Source: Moringa oleifera (Eukaryota; Streptophyta; Magnoliopsida; Brassicales; Moringaceae). From it: a DNA stretch of 64,000 nucleotides. The position numbers were made by a program, and so were the translations under genes. Of this stretch, positions 11,401-22,700 are shown one piece after another. The stretch is taken from assembly GCA_021397835.1 (NCBI GenBank), contig JAJFZO010000191.1, positions 6,391,001 to 6,455,000 of the forward strand, read 5' to 3'. Each line of letters begins with the position of its first letter. The stretch's first letter is position 1. Below the pieces are notes generated by a model, which was given only the letters and a program-made list of their open reading frames with translations, made no database searches and was not told where the DNA came from.

Positions 11401-12537
11401 ACAAAAAAAGAGAATCAATGATTAAAGACGAGATAAAAGTTTATTTAAAAATATTTTAATAATATTTATTTAAAAAGATTAAAAATTATTAAATTAATAA
11501 TTAGAAACATTTTAGCAAACCTTATATAGATGGGATCTAAAAAACTTTTTTACCCATGATGTCAAAAGTTGTAAACAAAGACTGTTAAAATCTTATAAAA
11601 TAATATTTATTTTGATTATTTTTATACTATTTCATTTAATTAAAAATATTTTAAAATTATTCTATAAAAATAAAAATACACCTAAATTTCTATTACATCC
11701 ACCTAAATTCATAATGGAAGAAGAGTAACAATGAAGCATCATACCCAAATATATGAGAATGCAATAGTTTGGTAAGACAGGTCAAGTACCTTAACTGTCC
11801 CGATTGATCAACATGCCACTTGGAATGGTGTCATTCCTTCGGCCATTTGTTTACCTATCAAAGCTAACTAACCTAATTAAATAAATATATGCAAGGCGCA
11901 TGGTCAAACGGTGACAACTTTGCCTCGGCAGAGACAAGTCTATGAGATTTGATCCGCTGAGACATGCCCATCATGATCTTGCTTCAATATTCCTGCCACT
12001 CCGTGACTTCGCAGACTTTTGTACCCATGACTTTCATGAGTTTTCCAACAAATTACATATCTGTAAAGAATTTTGAGTTTTATAAAAACAAAATAAAATT
12101 CTTGTCCGGGAAAATGCAATGGAACCCAGAAATGTAACGTCCCAAGAAAAGAAAAGAAATTTTACACCAGATGAAGCCAGGCACCCATGATTATAGCCAT
12201 GAGCTAAGCTCAATTTGGTTAGTTTTACAATTTTTGTGTCAGCAAGAAAACATGTCATCTTATTAATTAATAACTCAACAAATTCTGTAATGTGATTTGC
12301 TTACTAAATATATAAATTATGATAAGTGTCGATTAAATCTTATTGACTAATTACATCAATGGAAAGACACAAAACCCACGTTGAAAATGACAGGGTGAGG
12401 AAGAAACAGTGGGCCAAGCCACCCCATCTCTGCCGCAGCCAGTGGCAGATTGAATGACTTCTGGGTTTAACCATTGCAGCCTTCTCAACTACAGTAACCA
12501 ATTTAGATCCAAACTCTGGCTTTTGTTTTCAACAGAG

Positions 12538-12539
<2 letters not shown>
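8446..12539. other. Gene-free spacer with decayed repeats
   Basis: No gene is visible. At about 8,900-9,480 variants of 'ttcatgtaaccatg' and 'ccatgtaatcatgaaatg' recur irregularly. A (TA)n tract lies at 9,292-9,314 and a (TTTCTTC)n tract at about 9,827-9,865. The rest, 9,900-11,700, is A/T-rich with purine-rich stretches and no open frame of note. 11,700-12,540 is less AT-rich but I recognise nothing in it. Confidence 0.5.
9292..9314. repeat. (TA)n microsatellite
   Basis: A clean run of TA dinucleotides, about 11 units, inside the 'catgtaa' repeat region. Confidence 0.9.

Positions 12540-12540
<1 letters not shown>

Positions 12541-12588
<48 letters not shown>
12541..12588. repeat. (GA)24 microsatellite
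   Basis: About 24 uninterrupted GA units on the plus strand, some 300 bp beyond the stop codon of the IDA-like gene. Confidence 0.95.
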
Positions 12589-12591
<3 letters not shown>

Positions 12592-12898
12592 AATCGTAGC
12601 TTATTATCATGGCGAACAAGATGAACTTCACATCAACATAAATACTGTTATATTTCAACAATGAAATTAATCTTTATATACAGTGTAATAAATAAGAATC
12701 ACAAAGCCTAAAAAACAAGAGCCCTTCACGATCTGATCTCACAAGCCTTCACATCCGATCCTAAAAACTTAGCTGCCCTTTACTACTCAGATACAGTTTT
12801 GGAGAACCCAGAAAAATGAAAAGAAGAAAACAAGAAAGAGAAAGTATGTAGAGAGAACCAAAATGAATGCCCAAAAAGAAGGGGAAGGACCGTTGTAC

Positions 12899-13228
12899 TC
12901 AGGGATGAGTGGAGTCCACCACAGAATTGTGTCTCTTAGATGGACCGGAAGGGGGTATAGGGCTCCCTTTAGGGAAGAAGTTAAACATTTGCTCTTCATA
13001 TTTAAAACTCGTCTCGTGCCTGCTCTGTTGAGGCTTCAAGCTCTCTGGATTCGTCGTCAAAACCTTCTGCTCCACCTTCATCGTTACACCAAGTGACCTT
13101 GCAGCATCGGTAGAACCAACAAGAAGGATCATAACGAGACAAACGGCAAACGTAACATTCTTGCACGACCTGTGCAAAGACTTAGAAGAAGAAGAAGAAG
13201 AAGAGGAAGGAGAAGGAAGAAGAGCCAT
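12899..13228 (-). CDS. IDL: IDA-like (IDL) secreted signalling peptide precursor
   Basis: Single-exon frame of 109 residues. It belongs to the INFLORESCENCE DEFICIENT IN ABSCISSION family: small secreted precursors processed to a C-terminal peptide that is sensed by the LRR receptor kinases HAESA/HSL2, controlling organ abscission and cell separation. Residues 1-20 are Ser-rich, 23-42 form a hydrophobic signal segment ending VGSTDAA, a variable linker follows, and the conserved block FNFFPKGS-PIPPSGPSKRHN spans 82-101. The usual core is PIPPSxPSKRHN, with alanine at x in IDA; here it is Gly. I chose the ATG at 13,228; the in-frame extension to 13,252 starts at TTG. The poly-Ser is encoded by a GAA/TCT microsatellite (about 13,184-13,206), likely variable in length. 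Which Arabidopsis IDL is the orthologue is uncertain; the neighbouring LRR gene favours IDA/IDL1. Confidence 0.9.
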   Translation of the reverse strand: MALLPSPSSSSSSSSKSLHRSCKNVTFAVCLVMILLVGSTDAARSLGVTMKVEQKVLTTNPESLKPQQSRHETSFKYEEQMFNFFPKGSPIPPSGPSKRHNSVVDSTHP

Positions 13229-13289
13229 TGAAGGAGTAGTGTTGTGGGGCAATAGGGCGTAGGGTTTAAGAGAGAAGGTAAGGCGTGTG

Positions 13290-13299
13290 TTTTATATAT
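13290..13299 (-). promoter_or_regulatory. TATA box of the IDL gene
   Basis: The minus strand reads TATATATAAAAC within a (TA)n tract (13,291-13,309), about 62 bp upstream of the ATG. That would place transcription start near 13,260 and give a leader of about 30 nt. Inferred from position and consensus only. Confidence 0.5.
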
Positions 13300-13429
13300 A
13301 TATATATATGTGCATGGGAGGCGATGAAGAAAAGTTTGGCAAATGGATACGCATAAGGGTAAAGAAAAAAGAGTGTACAGAGAAGTGAAACGCACGCCAA
13401 CGACTATACAAATTTTTATCATTTTTGGA

Positions 13430-16400
13430 TGTCAACGCTTGAAAATTGTTGTACTCTATATTTTAATTTATATTATATATATGTATTAGAAAGAGCGTCT
13501 GAGCATTAATTTGGTGAATGCTGGCCGGCTTAGACTTTTCTCGTCTTGATTTTCTTTGGGTCAAGAGATTAGATCTTTCCTTGAAGCCCTCCATGCTTAC
13601 TTCCTGGTTATGTGAAAACGAGACTTTGATCACATTCATGACATCAAATTAATTGAAGATAGAAGATACTTAATAGACTTATCTCTTTATCATGGTGTTT
13701 GATAATTTTTTCTTTCTTTATTGTCTTATTTGTTTAATTCTTTGTCAGTAATAGTTATTGTTAGATTAGTTTTGCTGTCATTAGCTTTTGACAAGGAGAA
13801 GTAATCTAGTCATACACACACCCGCAAGCCTGCACTTTGTAGACGGCAAGTATATATGCCTGCATATTTATGTAGTAAATTAAATAATTAATGTCATTAA
13901 ACACTACTACATCTATAGGATGATTTTATTAACATCTTGGTGAGGTTCCTCTCTTGATTGTGTAAACGCATTTTGGGCAGATCTACCAAACCGAGAAGGC
14001 GAAAATTAAAGAAATGAAAATAGTCATAGAATAAATGTCGTTCCTGCAAATCCACCTTCATGATAGCGAGAGGAAGGTTGTCTGAAACAAATGTCAGTAT
14101 GGTGCTATTATCATCCTGAAAATGAAACTCGATTCAACATGAATGTGAAATATTGCTTTCATTTTCTTCAACCCCAAGCCGGAAAACCAGTTCTCAGATT
14201 CAAATTATAATTAGGATACCTTATTTATACATAATTGAGAAAATGAAAGGAAAAAAGAAAAGCAAGTAAGTGTAAGTGGGTAATCTTGAATTGCCATGAA
14301 TCTACAAAAATAAGAGCTGATGAAAGCGTTTGAATAAGGACTAGTGAGTAGATGAGCACTTTCAATGAAGTGAAAAAAGATAAAAAGTTTAGGGGAAAGT
14401 AGGCAGTCTCTTTATCTTATTCCCATTTGAAGAAAGAAAGAAAGCTTTGGTCTCTGTTTTCTGAAAACAAGAAACTAACAATCATAATCTTTTGAAGCAT
14501 AACACAACTTCATACATCGCAAGCTTATATGTATTTAGGCATGAAAAGGAAGATCTTTTGCGTGCGAAGCTGTGAAAAGGAAACAGAGCATCATCCACGA
14601 ATCCTGGTTTTATCATCATGCGGCTTGACGCTGATAGGCATCTGTATTTGGCATATAATGTTAGTCTTACTAGATCTTGAAGTCTTCTCTCGGTGTCACG
14701 CCTACAGTTTAGCAACCTCTTAAACATTGCATGTTCACATCTTCCCCGAGGTCCCATGATCTCAATGATTTTGGAAGGTCATTATCATATATGGTTCACG
14801 TTTTTTAAATTATTCATTTAAGTAAAATTTTTAATTTAAATCTTACTGTATCAATTGATTTAATTTGATGTTCAAAATTTTAATTTAAATTATTTTAAAA
14901 AATTTAAAATTTTTATAATAATTTTAAAATAAAAAAAATAAAAAAATGATATTAAAATAGACACTTATAATGCATATCCTAAAAGTTTTTGTTATATACT
15001 GTATGCTTAAAATGAATAATCAGTGATGCATATCAAGACGCCATAATTTCTATGGTCCAACATTACAAAGCACGCTAAATCTATTGATAAATAAGAGCTC
15101 ATCAACTTGAATTCTACAAACTTAAATTGACCAAAACCATCAATTCAAGTCGAGATTTCGTGGAATGCAAAGAACATGCAAATTATAGTGAACACAAGGG
15201 TCTCCGTCGAGGCTTTGAACTAAGAATTTGGACATTAAACATGTGGCACTTGTCAAAGTGGGTAGGTACCCATTTTAATACCCAATATTCTGTGTCAAAA
15301 TGTCAACATGATAGGCATGATCTTGGCCATATTATTAAGCTTAAGTCAAGATAATTAATTATCTTTTTTAAATATGAGATGAATCCTCCAATTAAGCTCA
15401 AGGCAAGATGATTAATGTTTTTCTTTTTTTTATAAATATCTTAGATAAACAAGATAAAGCAAAAAGAACAATTTGGCAAATTTTGAAAAAAATTGTGACC
15501 GAGTGACACCGAGGCTTGGGGGCAGGTAGACGAATGGGTTGTCCAAAGCCGGGGATCATGGACCTAAGCCCATGAATTATGACATAGGAGTTGTACTTTG
15601 AGATATGGTTAACAAAAGAAAAACACCAAATTTGTCAAATTATGCAGTTGATGGAGATGTTTTTGATGTCACGTAAGTATGATTTTCGGAGATAAGTTTG
15701 ATGTGTCACGATTGCGGCATGGAACATAACATGGATTTGGTAATGTCACGCAATGTGATGTCATATAGCACGACTATCTTGTGCATATATCATGAATAAG
15801 TGAATAAATTAAATAATAAATAAAGTAAATATTAAAAACTTTTAATTATATTTAATTATTTTTTTGAAATTAATTGTATATTGATATTGATATTTAATTT
15901 AATTTAATTTTTATTTTTACCAAAAAAGTTGAAAAATTAGATATATTTAAATTAAAGATTTTGTAAAATAAATTTTAATTTAAAATTTAATAAATATAAA
16001 AATATTCAAATTAATATCATAAATTTTTTTAAAAATTTTATAAAAAATAATTAATTAATAAAAAACTATTCAAATTTTAAAAATAAATTTTAATTTAAAA
16101 TTTATTTAAATTATTTTAAAATATATCATAATAATTTTTTATTTTTAATTTCTTTTAAATTAAAATCAAATATTAAATTAATTCAACATGTTGAAAATTA
16201 AATTAAAAAAATGTGCATAACTCATGAATTTTTTCTGTGTTTCATCTTTATCCTAAAAACTAAACACGGCACAAATGAGAGTTGCATGGATGGTCAAGTA
16301 CTTGTAGTGTCAAATCAAATCCAGTGCATCCTAATCAAAGCTACTGTTTTTATTAAAATTCAAACGTAACACCTAACAGAAATAATGATGTGAATCATTT

Positions 16401-17440
16401 TGGATCACATCACGTCTTATCAAGTAAATGCTTCAGCCATGCTTTGTAACACATCAAAGAATTTCTGAGCCACCCCACTTGGTTAACGGCCCTACCTCCA
16501 TCTGGGCTCCCCTGGTTAGTCTTTTGGGCCTCCTGCTCTTCTGAGCTTTCTCAGAAACTTCAACAGATAACTGAATTCATGTCGTGAATTTGCCAACGGG
16601 AATTGGGAAACCCATTGCATCGTTGGATCAGAACAGTGGGTGGAAAAGTAAGTCTGGCCTCTGTAACAATCAATTAATTAAGGTCAGAGAGGTTTAATGC
16701 CCAAAGAACAATAGCACCCCGAGAGAGACCAGCCTAGAAGAAAGAGAGATAAGCCACGGATTAGCCTGACAACAGCTTTCACACTTTACATGGTCCCTGC
16801 GTTTATCATCATCAACGTCGCCTTTAAACGTAAGAGCTAGATTGTACTGTAAACACAGGCTATAGGTCTAAATCTGTGGCACAGGCCGCCACAGCCTATA
16901 AGTCTAATTATCCCCACAATGTATTGAGCCATAATAGCTGTGCCTTGAAACTCCAATCAAGACTCAGCGAACCCACATGTCTGTTTAAAGTCATGTATCT
17001 GAAAAAATTCCCAGCATTTAAGTTCTTGGTAGGGTTGCTTTGTTAACTAGATGCCCAGACGGAGAATTGCCTGTCCAGGAAGAAAGGTAACGTTGGGCGA
17101 AGACACATTGTTCAGTTCCACGGTGACAGAATGGTATTACCCTGTTGTCTAGAGGCATTGGAGCCTCTTTGTGGCATGGGCCATGGGGAGATTATAATTT
17201 ATAGGTAGGTGTCGGTATTCTGAAATTTCCTGGAAAGGGAGAAGAATGTAGGCAACAACCATAGAAACCTGATACCCAATTGGAAGTCCTTGCAGCAGAC
17301 TAATATAAACTATGAAAGATCTGTATTACAGACAAAAGCAATTAGCTTCATATTTACAAGTAGAGACAAAAGAGAGGAAATGGGTAACTAATACATCTAA
17401 AGTGGTTAATAATTTCTAGACCCAGCATTTTGAATAGAGC
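13430..17440. other. Spacer between the IDL and LRR genes
   Basis: No supported gene. A 91-codon ATG frame at 14,482-14,757 (-) has no recognisable domain and overlaps another open frame, so I leave it uncalled. Very AT-rich blocks at about 14,810-14,960 and 15,800-16,210 are built from 'aaattttaaaat'-type motifs, similar to the block at 32,570-33,160. At 16,400-17,440 base composition is more balanced and the sequence is probably 3' flank of the LRR gene. Confidence 0.45.
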
Positions 17441-19480
17441 CTATAGAGGACAATTCAATATTAAAAGCATAATCCATATGTCAACCAGAAAGATCCACCT
17501 AAAAGCACCAGAAACACAGCTTGAAAATCCCAAAGAGCTCACGGAATGGGAATTTTGGCTCAAATTCCCAGCACCCAACTTGGCTTTGGTATTTGGCTCA
17601 AGCAGAGTGACCTGTTGCTCTCGCTGGCATGGTTTTACTCCGAATGGAACATGACTTGTTGGCACTAACCCAACTGAATAACACAAATAAGGGTTGTTCC
17701 ATGCACCAAAGCGCCTCCCCATTCTGCTGTAGAACAGTTCAGGCAATTGTAGCTCTCCTGTCAGATTGTTTCTATCTATGTAAAGTGCACCAAGACAAGG
17801 CAAAGATGCAAGCACTGGTGAGAAACTTCCTGTGATATTGTTGTTACTAAGACCCAGAAATCTCAGCCTTTTCAACTTAGTCATAGATTCAGGGATCTGA
17901 CCCGTCAAGCCCGTGCCAGAAAGATCCAGAACGGCCAAGTTTTGAAGGTTCTGCCATTCCAGGCTCGTCAGGTCTCCTCCTATTGGGTTGTTAGACAATA
18001 CGAGCTCAGTTAAGGAATGAATCTCTTGGAGGGATTGTGTCAATCCACCTGAAAGCTTGTTGTTTCTTAAATCCAAAAGGGTCAAATTCTTTAGATTTCC
18101 AATCGCTCTTGGTATCATACCCTCCAACTGATTGTTACTCAAATCAAGTTTCAACAGTGAGGTCAAGCATCCAAAAGACAATGGCAAAGACCCTGAAAGA
18201 GAATTCCTGCTTAAATCAAGAATTAGTAGATGACTTAACCCACGAAAACTGTCTGGAATCCCACTGGTGAATGAATTTCCAGCCAGGACTATGCGCTTCA
18301 AGCTGGATAAGTTACCAATATTAGCTGGTATTTGGCCCGTTAGTCTATTTTCAAGTAGCACCAGAGATTGTAGCTTAGTGAGGCCACCAATGGTAGCAGG
18401 AACGTGACCAACCAGACCAGGGTTAGAGCGAAATTCCAATGTCTCTAAGCTGCCAGCAAGCTCTGACCAATTCTCTGTAGGAATCGCCATTGGACGTTGT
18501 CGAGGTGACATGAAGCAACTGAAGAAGGAGAGGGATTTTAAGTGCTTGAGCCCAAACAATTGCGGCCTGAATTCCACATTTTTGGCGCATCCAAGAGAAT
18601 TTTCATGTATCGGTCCAAAGCTTAAGGCAGTGATATACCACAGGCCATCAAAGATATCACAAGAGACACCCTGCAAAGAAGATTAAACGACGGAATAAAT
18701 CAGCCTGAGTTATGAATTTTAAAAAATCAGATGGGCAAAAAGTTGGGTGAGTGGTAATGGTTTGATGATTATAGCCCCTTATCACTAAGGGGTAATAACA
18801 CAGTTATCCCGTGAGCATGAAGAGCGACAAAAATGGTCTTTCCATTACAGTAAGAGAATATTATGCAAAAAAGAAGTGTGCAGAGCCTGCATTGCATTTC
18901 TTTCTCCTACCAGAAGAGATTTCAGTAGAGCTCGGAATTCAGAATTGCAGACCAAAATTTAGACAAATTGTTGAACAAATGCTAAGAATTTACAGCTAAA
19001 TACATCTGCACAATTCTGTCTCTGAGAAAGAAAAAAAGAACGTTCTTTTCATAAATGGACCACAGGCTCTATAATATTTGGCTGTAGATATCTCAATAAG
19101 AATGTCTGTAAAGACATCTTTCTAATCTTTAATAACTTCAGAACTTTTTTAAGTGGCTGCTTTAATGTTCAAAACATCAGTATTTTCGTAAATTACCACT
19201 TACACACTGAAGTTCAAAATTAGCCAAAAGTACAGAACAAGAAAAGAGAGGCTTGCGTGCAAACCTGGATGGGAGTCCAACCACAAGGATCTGGATAGAG
19301 ATCTGAGCCATTCCACCCGTTACCCGCGAAACCTTGTATGGCAGAGTACAGAGCTGCTAGTTCAGCTTTCTCCATGGGAGCTACATTAGTGTCCATTTCT
19401 TCACTGCACCAAACAGCCAAACAAGATACGCAGAGAAACAAAAGTAAGTGAATACAGGTGATCGACATCTTCATGGGCAT
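17441..19480 (-). CDS. PII-2-like leucine-rich-repeat protein
   Basis: Two exons, 19,480-19,265 and 18,670-17,441, joined in phase 0 (..TPIQ/GVSCD..), give 481 residues. The family is the plant LRR proteins of Piriformospora indica-insensitive protein 2 (At1g13230, At3g25670, At1g68780): secreted or membrane-anchored LRR proteins without a kinase, linked in Arabidopsis to the response to a root endophyte. A signal peptide lies at about 1-26 (ITCIHLLLFLCVSCLAVWC). The N-terminal cap has WNGSDLYPDPCGW and GVSC. About nine to ten 24-residue LRRs with LxxLxLxxNxLxGxIP run from about 150 to 400. The tail ends in a hydrophobic segment (FLVDIWIMLLILNCPL), which suggests a GPI signal or membrane anchor. 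I chose the first ATG of MPMKMSITC; two further ATGs, 2 and 4 codons on, are possible. Intron about 594 bp. Confidence 0.92.
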
Positions 19481-20087
19481 TATCACAGCAGTCGAGACTT
19501 CTCCAGCCAAGAGAAGTAACAAGGGTGACTAATACAAGTTAAGCAGAGGTAAAACAGAGAAAGGGAGAGTAGAAAGGAGGTTCGGCTGAACCCAGGTGAA
19601 GATTCCAGTCATTGAGCGAAATGGGAATTTCAGTTGGTCATTGTGATTTTCACTGATGAAGGAAAGTGGAAAGTTTTTGGAGTCAACTAGTCTTATCCAA
19701 GTAAAGTAAAGATGAGGCTCAAAAGAGAGGAGTAGAACTAGCAAATGTTAGTGCAAAGATCTTCAGACCAAGAGGACTGTGGACCATCTTGATAGCCATT
19801 GCTACACTAGGTGTGTTAGTTGAAACCCACTAAGTGTTTAAAAGAGAGAGCCAAAACATTTTGATTCAGAAAGGGAAATGGTAGAGAACACAGAAGAAGT
19901 ATGAAAGCTTAGAACGCTTTGCTTCCTTCATTTTTATAGAAAAGCTAAGGAAGGATGTAAACAGAGGACGCAAGATCTGAAGCACAGTTCTCAAAGCAAG
20001 AGAAAGCAATAATAGTAATGACAACAATATGAGATCAAAAGAGCAGAAACTGGAGGGCTTTAATTGATGAAAGCGAAAGGGAGATGT

Positions 20088-20098
20088 GGCTCTTTATA
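20088..20098 (-). promoter_or_regulatory. Possible TATA box of the LRR gene
   Basis: The minus strand has CGTATAAAGAG here, about 610 bp upstream of the ATG. If used, the 5' leader is long or contains an intron. Consensus match only. Confidence 0.3.
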
Positions 20099-20887
20099 CG
20101 AGTCTGCTTTGCACCCTTGTGATTCTCATATCAGACTCTGATTATCACCATTAAGGAGTTACTATTAACTGCTGTTAATTATTATATCTATGGAAGGGAT
20201 TGGCAGAGAATGGTAGCTGGGGGGAAAGTATTGTTTGGAGATGGCGGTTAAGTTGATGGGATTAGTTAGGGTTAGGGTTCGTGATGGTAGGGACGGGGAC
20301 CATTTCCCATGCATACAAGCACAATAGAAGAGAGGTGCATGTAAATGCATGCAAGACAAAGTTGGGTTTTAGCTGTTTGCTGTCCTGTTTCTCATTTCTT
20401 TTAACAGCTCAGAGAGACACATGAAAAGACAAAAGGGCATTGAAGTTGACAATAACTGGAAACAGTACAGGTATGCAGCAAATGGGCAGGGCTTCACTGT
20501 AGGGGTGGGAGCAGTGGTGAGGAGGTAAGGTGCGAAGCTCTCATTCAAGGCAATAAAGCCACAGCCCATCTTCTATTCTTGTTGTGTTTATGATATATTT
20601 GAAAATGGTAAAGTCAATTCTTTGGTTCACTTCTCTTTCAACAAGCCCTACAATATAGCTTGTCACGTAAGGACTCGAATTTAAAGTTGCATTGAAGGTG
20701 TTAGATCTCTGTTTGATTGTTCCAGAGTCTACTCCATTTTCATGGTAAGTTCAAATAAAATGATTCTAGAATGATATAAATATTGGGATTGGGGATCATT
20801 ATTAACTTGAGGACCTAAGAGATGAGTTTCGCATATCGTTCTTTAGGCTATGCAAAGATGCCATTAGACATTAGGTTCACTTTTTCA

Positions 20888-21050
20888 ACTGAAACACTTC
20901 TAAAGCAAGCAGTCCTATGAGGCCATAGAGACAGTCCTAATTATATTCAGAGTGCCAAAAAAAAAAGGAAAAATAATATCACCAGTGAAACACTTCTAAA
21001 GTAGGCAGTTACTATGAGGTAGAGGCAGTCCTAATTATTTTCAATGTGCC

Positions 21051-21061
<11 letters not shown>
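20888..21061. repeat. Imperfect direct duplication, about 97-bp offset
   Basis: The block starting 'gaaacacttctaaag' and ending 'gtgccaaaaaaa' occurs at about 20,890-20,963 and again at about 20,987-21,060, with several substitutions and small indels. Confidence 0.8.
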
Positions 21062-21081
<20 letters not shown>

Positions 21082-22258
21082 TATATCATATCTTTTGTAC
21101 TGAAGGTATAATACCAAAGAGCGATTAAATCCTGAACGGAAGCAGCAGGGTTCATTTAGCTTGGGGCTGAATTATTAATTGTCTGATACTTTGGATCATA
21201 AGAAGTACTTAAACCCAACGAGAACAGAGTGACAGGAGGAGCTTCCTTTGTACAAAAACATTAAAGATAACATGGCAATTTTACATTACAGTTACAAAAG
21301 CAAAATCATGCCTTGTTTTCCCACCTAAGCTAACCAGGGCTGAGCTGGGCTCATTTGTGGGTGACTGACCAGAGACCGTATAGCCATCAGAGCCCACAAA
21401 CTCTGTTATCCAATACAATCTTTGTATTATTTCCAAGAAAGAGAGAGAGAGAGAGCACTAGAGGCTGAAAGCAAATCAAGTAAGGGAAGGATTCAGTGGT
21501 TCAGGGTTTAGGACCACTCTATTGTCCAGCGTGGAGATGGTGGGATAGCAGAGCCCACACACTCGTACAATGGTGGGATAGCAGAGCCTACCCAAACATG
21601 TCAGGTCCTTTTCTGTTCTTCCTTCTTTTTAGTAGTTGGCTTCGTTTGTGGTTTTAGGGTAGAAAGAGAGAAACGATTTTAATTTAATTTGGTTTCATGC
21701 GTGATTAAGTTGTTTCTTGCAATATTATTGTTGCAGTTGCCTGCACTCAACTGTGATGGTTCCTTGTCACTTGATAAGCTCATGAATTGATTTTAACGTT
21801 GCGATTGACAAGAACGAGAAGAAAATAAAAGCCCAACAGAACGGGGAGGAACCAAACTTGATCATCTTTTTCTAAATATGTAATTTTGATTTGAAGAGAC
21901 TTGCACCCTATGAAAGATGCCATTAAGTTCCTTTTTTTTTTTCTTCTTTTGAGAGTGAAAGCCAAAAAGCAAAAAAGAGAATATGTAAATTTTTCTCCCC
22001 ATCAATGTAAATAAAAATAGAGGGAGGAGAATCTAAGTAGTCCAAATTTTATACACATCTAAATCCCATAATCCTCTCAAGTTGAAAGAGGATTTGAAAA
22101 TTAAAAATACATCTAACTAAAATGAAAGAAACTTGAGAAGAGAAGGTCCTTATGGAACAAGTAAATCCTACTCCAAAACCATAGATGAGAGTGATTTCCA
22201 AAACATTAATGAGATCTTCCCCTAAGAGAACATATTTAGACACTAGATAAAAGAGAAA

Positions 22259-22336
22259 ACACCCAACTCAAGCCAGGGAGCAAGCGATCCCCAGATAACA
22301 CCCAACTCAAGTCAGAGAGCAAGTGATCCCCAGATA
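22259..22336. repeat. 39-bp tandem duplication
   Basis: Two adjacent copies of a 39-bp unit starting 'acacccaactcaag' and ending 'gatccccagata', with three substitutions between them. Confidence 0.9.
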
Positions 22337-22700
22337 ACAACAATAAAACACGAAGAAAAGGAACTTAATGCCCAAGTTCAAGTTGTGTGTCTAAATTTGC
22401 CATCAGATAGCAATTGTATAGAGTACAAAATTCTCAAAGAATCTGGGTACTCAAATTGCATCATCAAATCACTAGTACAACCATACAAGATTGAGTAGCG
22501 TATGCTATTACATCAACAAACTCTGAAACAGCTACAAACTCATCCCCCTCCAACTGCCTACCTTCCATTTCTTTCCCCAAAAAATAATGAAGCCCACAGA
22601 AAAACAGAAAAAAAGAAAAATGAAAATGATAAAAAGAGTCACTGCCTGAAGCTAATGTGTCAGCAACTACAATACAGAGAGAGAGAGAAAGTGTCAGAGC

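Larger units (their letters stand above)
20110..22700. other. Spacer between the LRR gene and CRWN1
   Basis: No supported gene. It contains an imperfect direct duplication at about 20,888-21,061, a (TA)n tract at 21,065-21,086, a 19-bp direct repeat (atggtgggatagcagagcc at 21,537 and 21,570) and a 39-bp tandem duplication at 22,259-22,336. The part next to 22,700 is presumably the CRWN1 3' UTR. Confidence 0.5.

Noticed and set aside
14482..14757. 91-codon ATG frame on the minus strand, with an open frame opposite.
   Set aside because: No signal peptide, domain or splice partner is visible, and the overlapping plus-strand frame is equally open. I also looked for a microRNA hairpin here and saw no known mature sequence.
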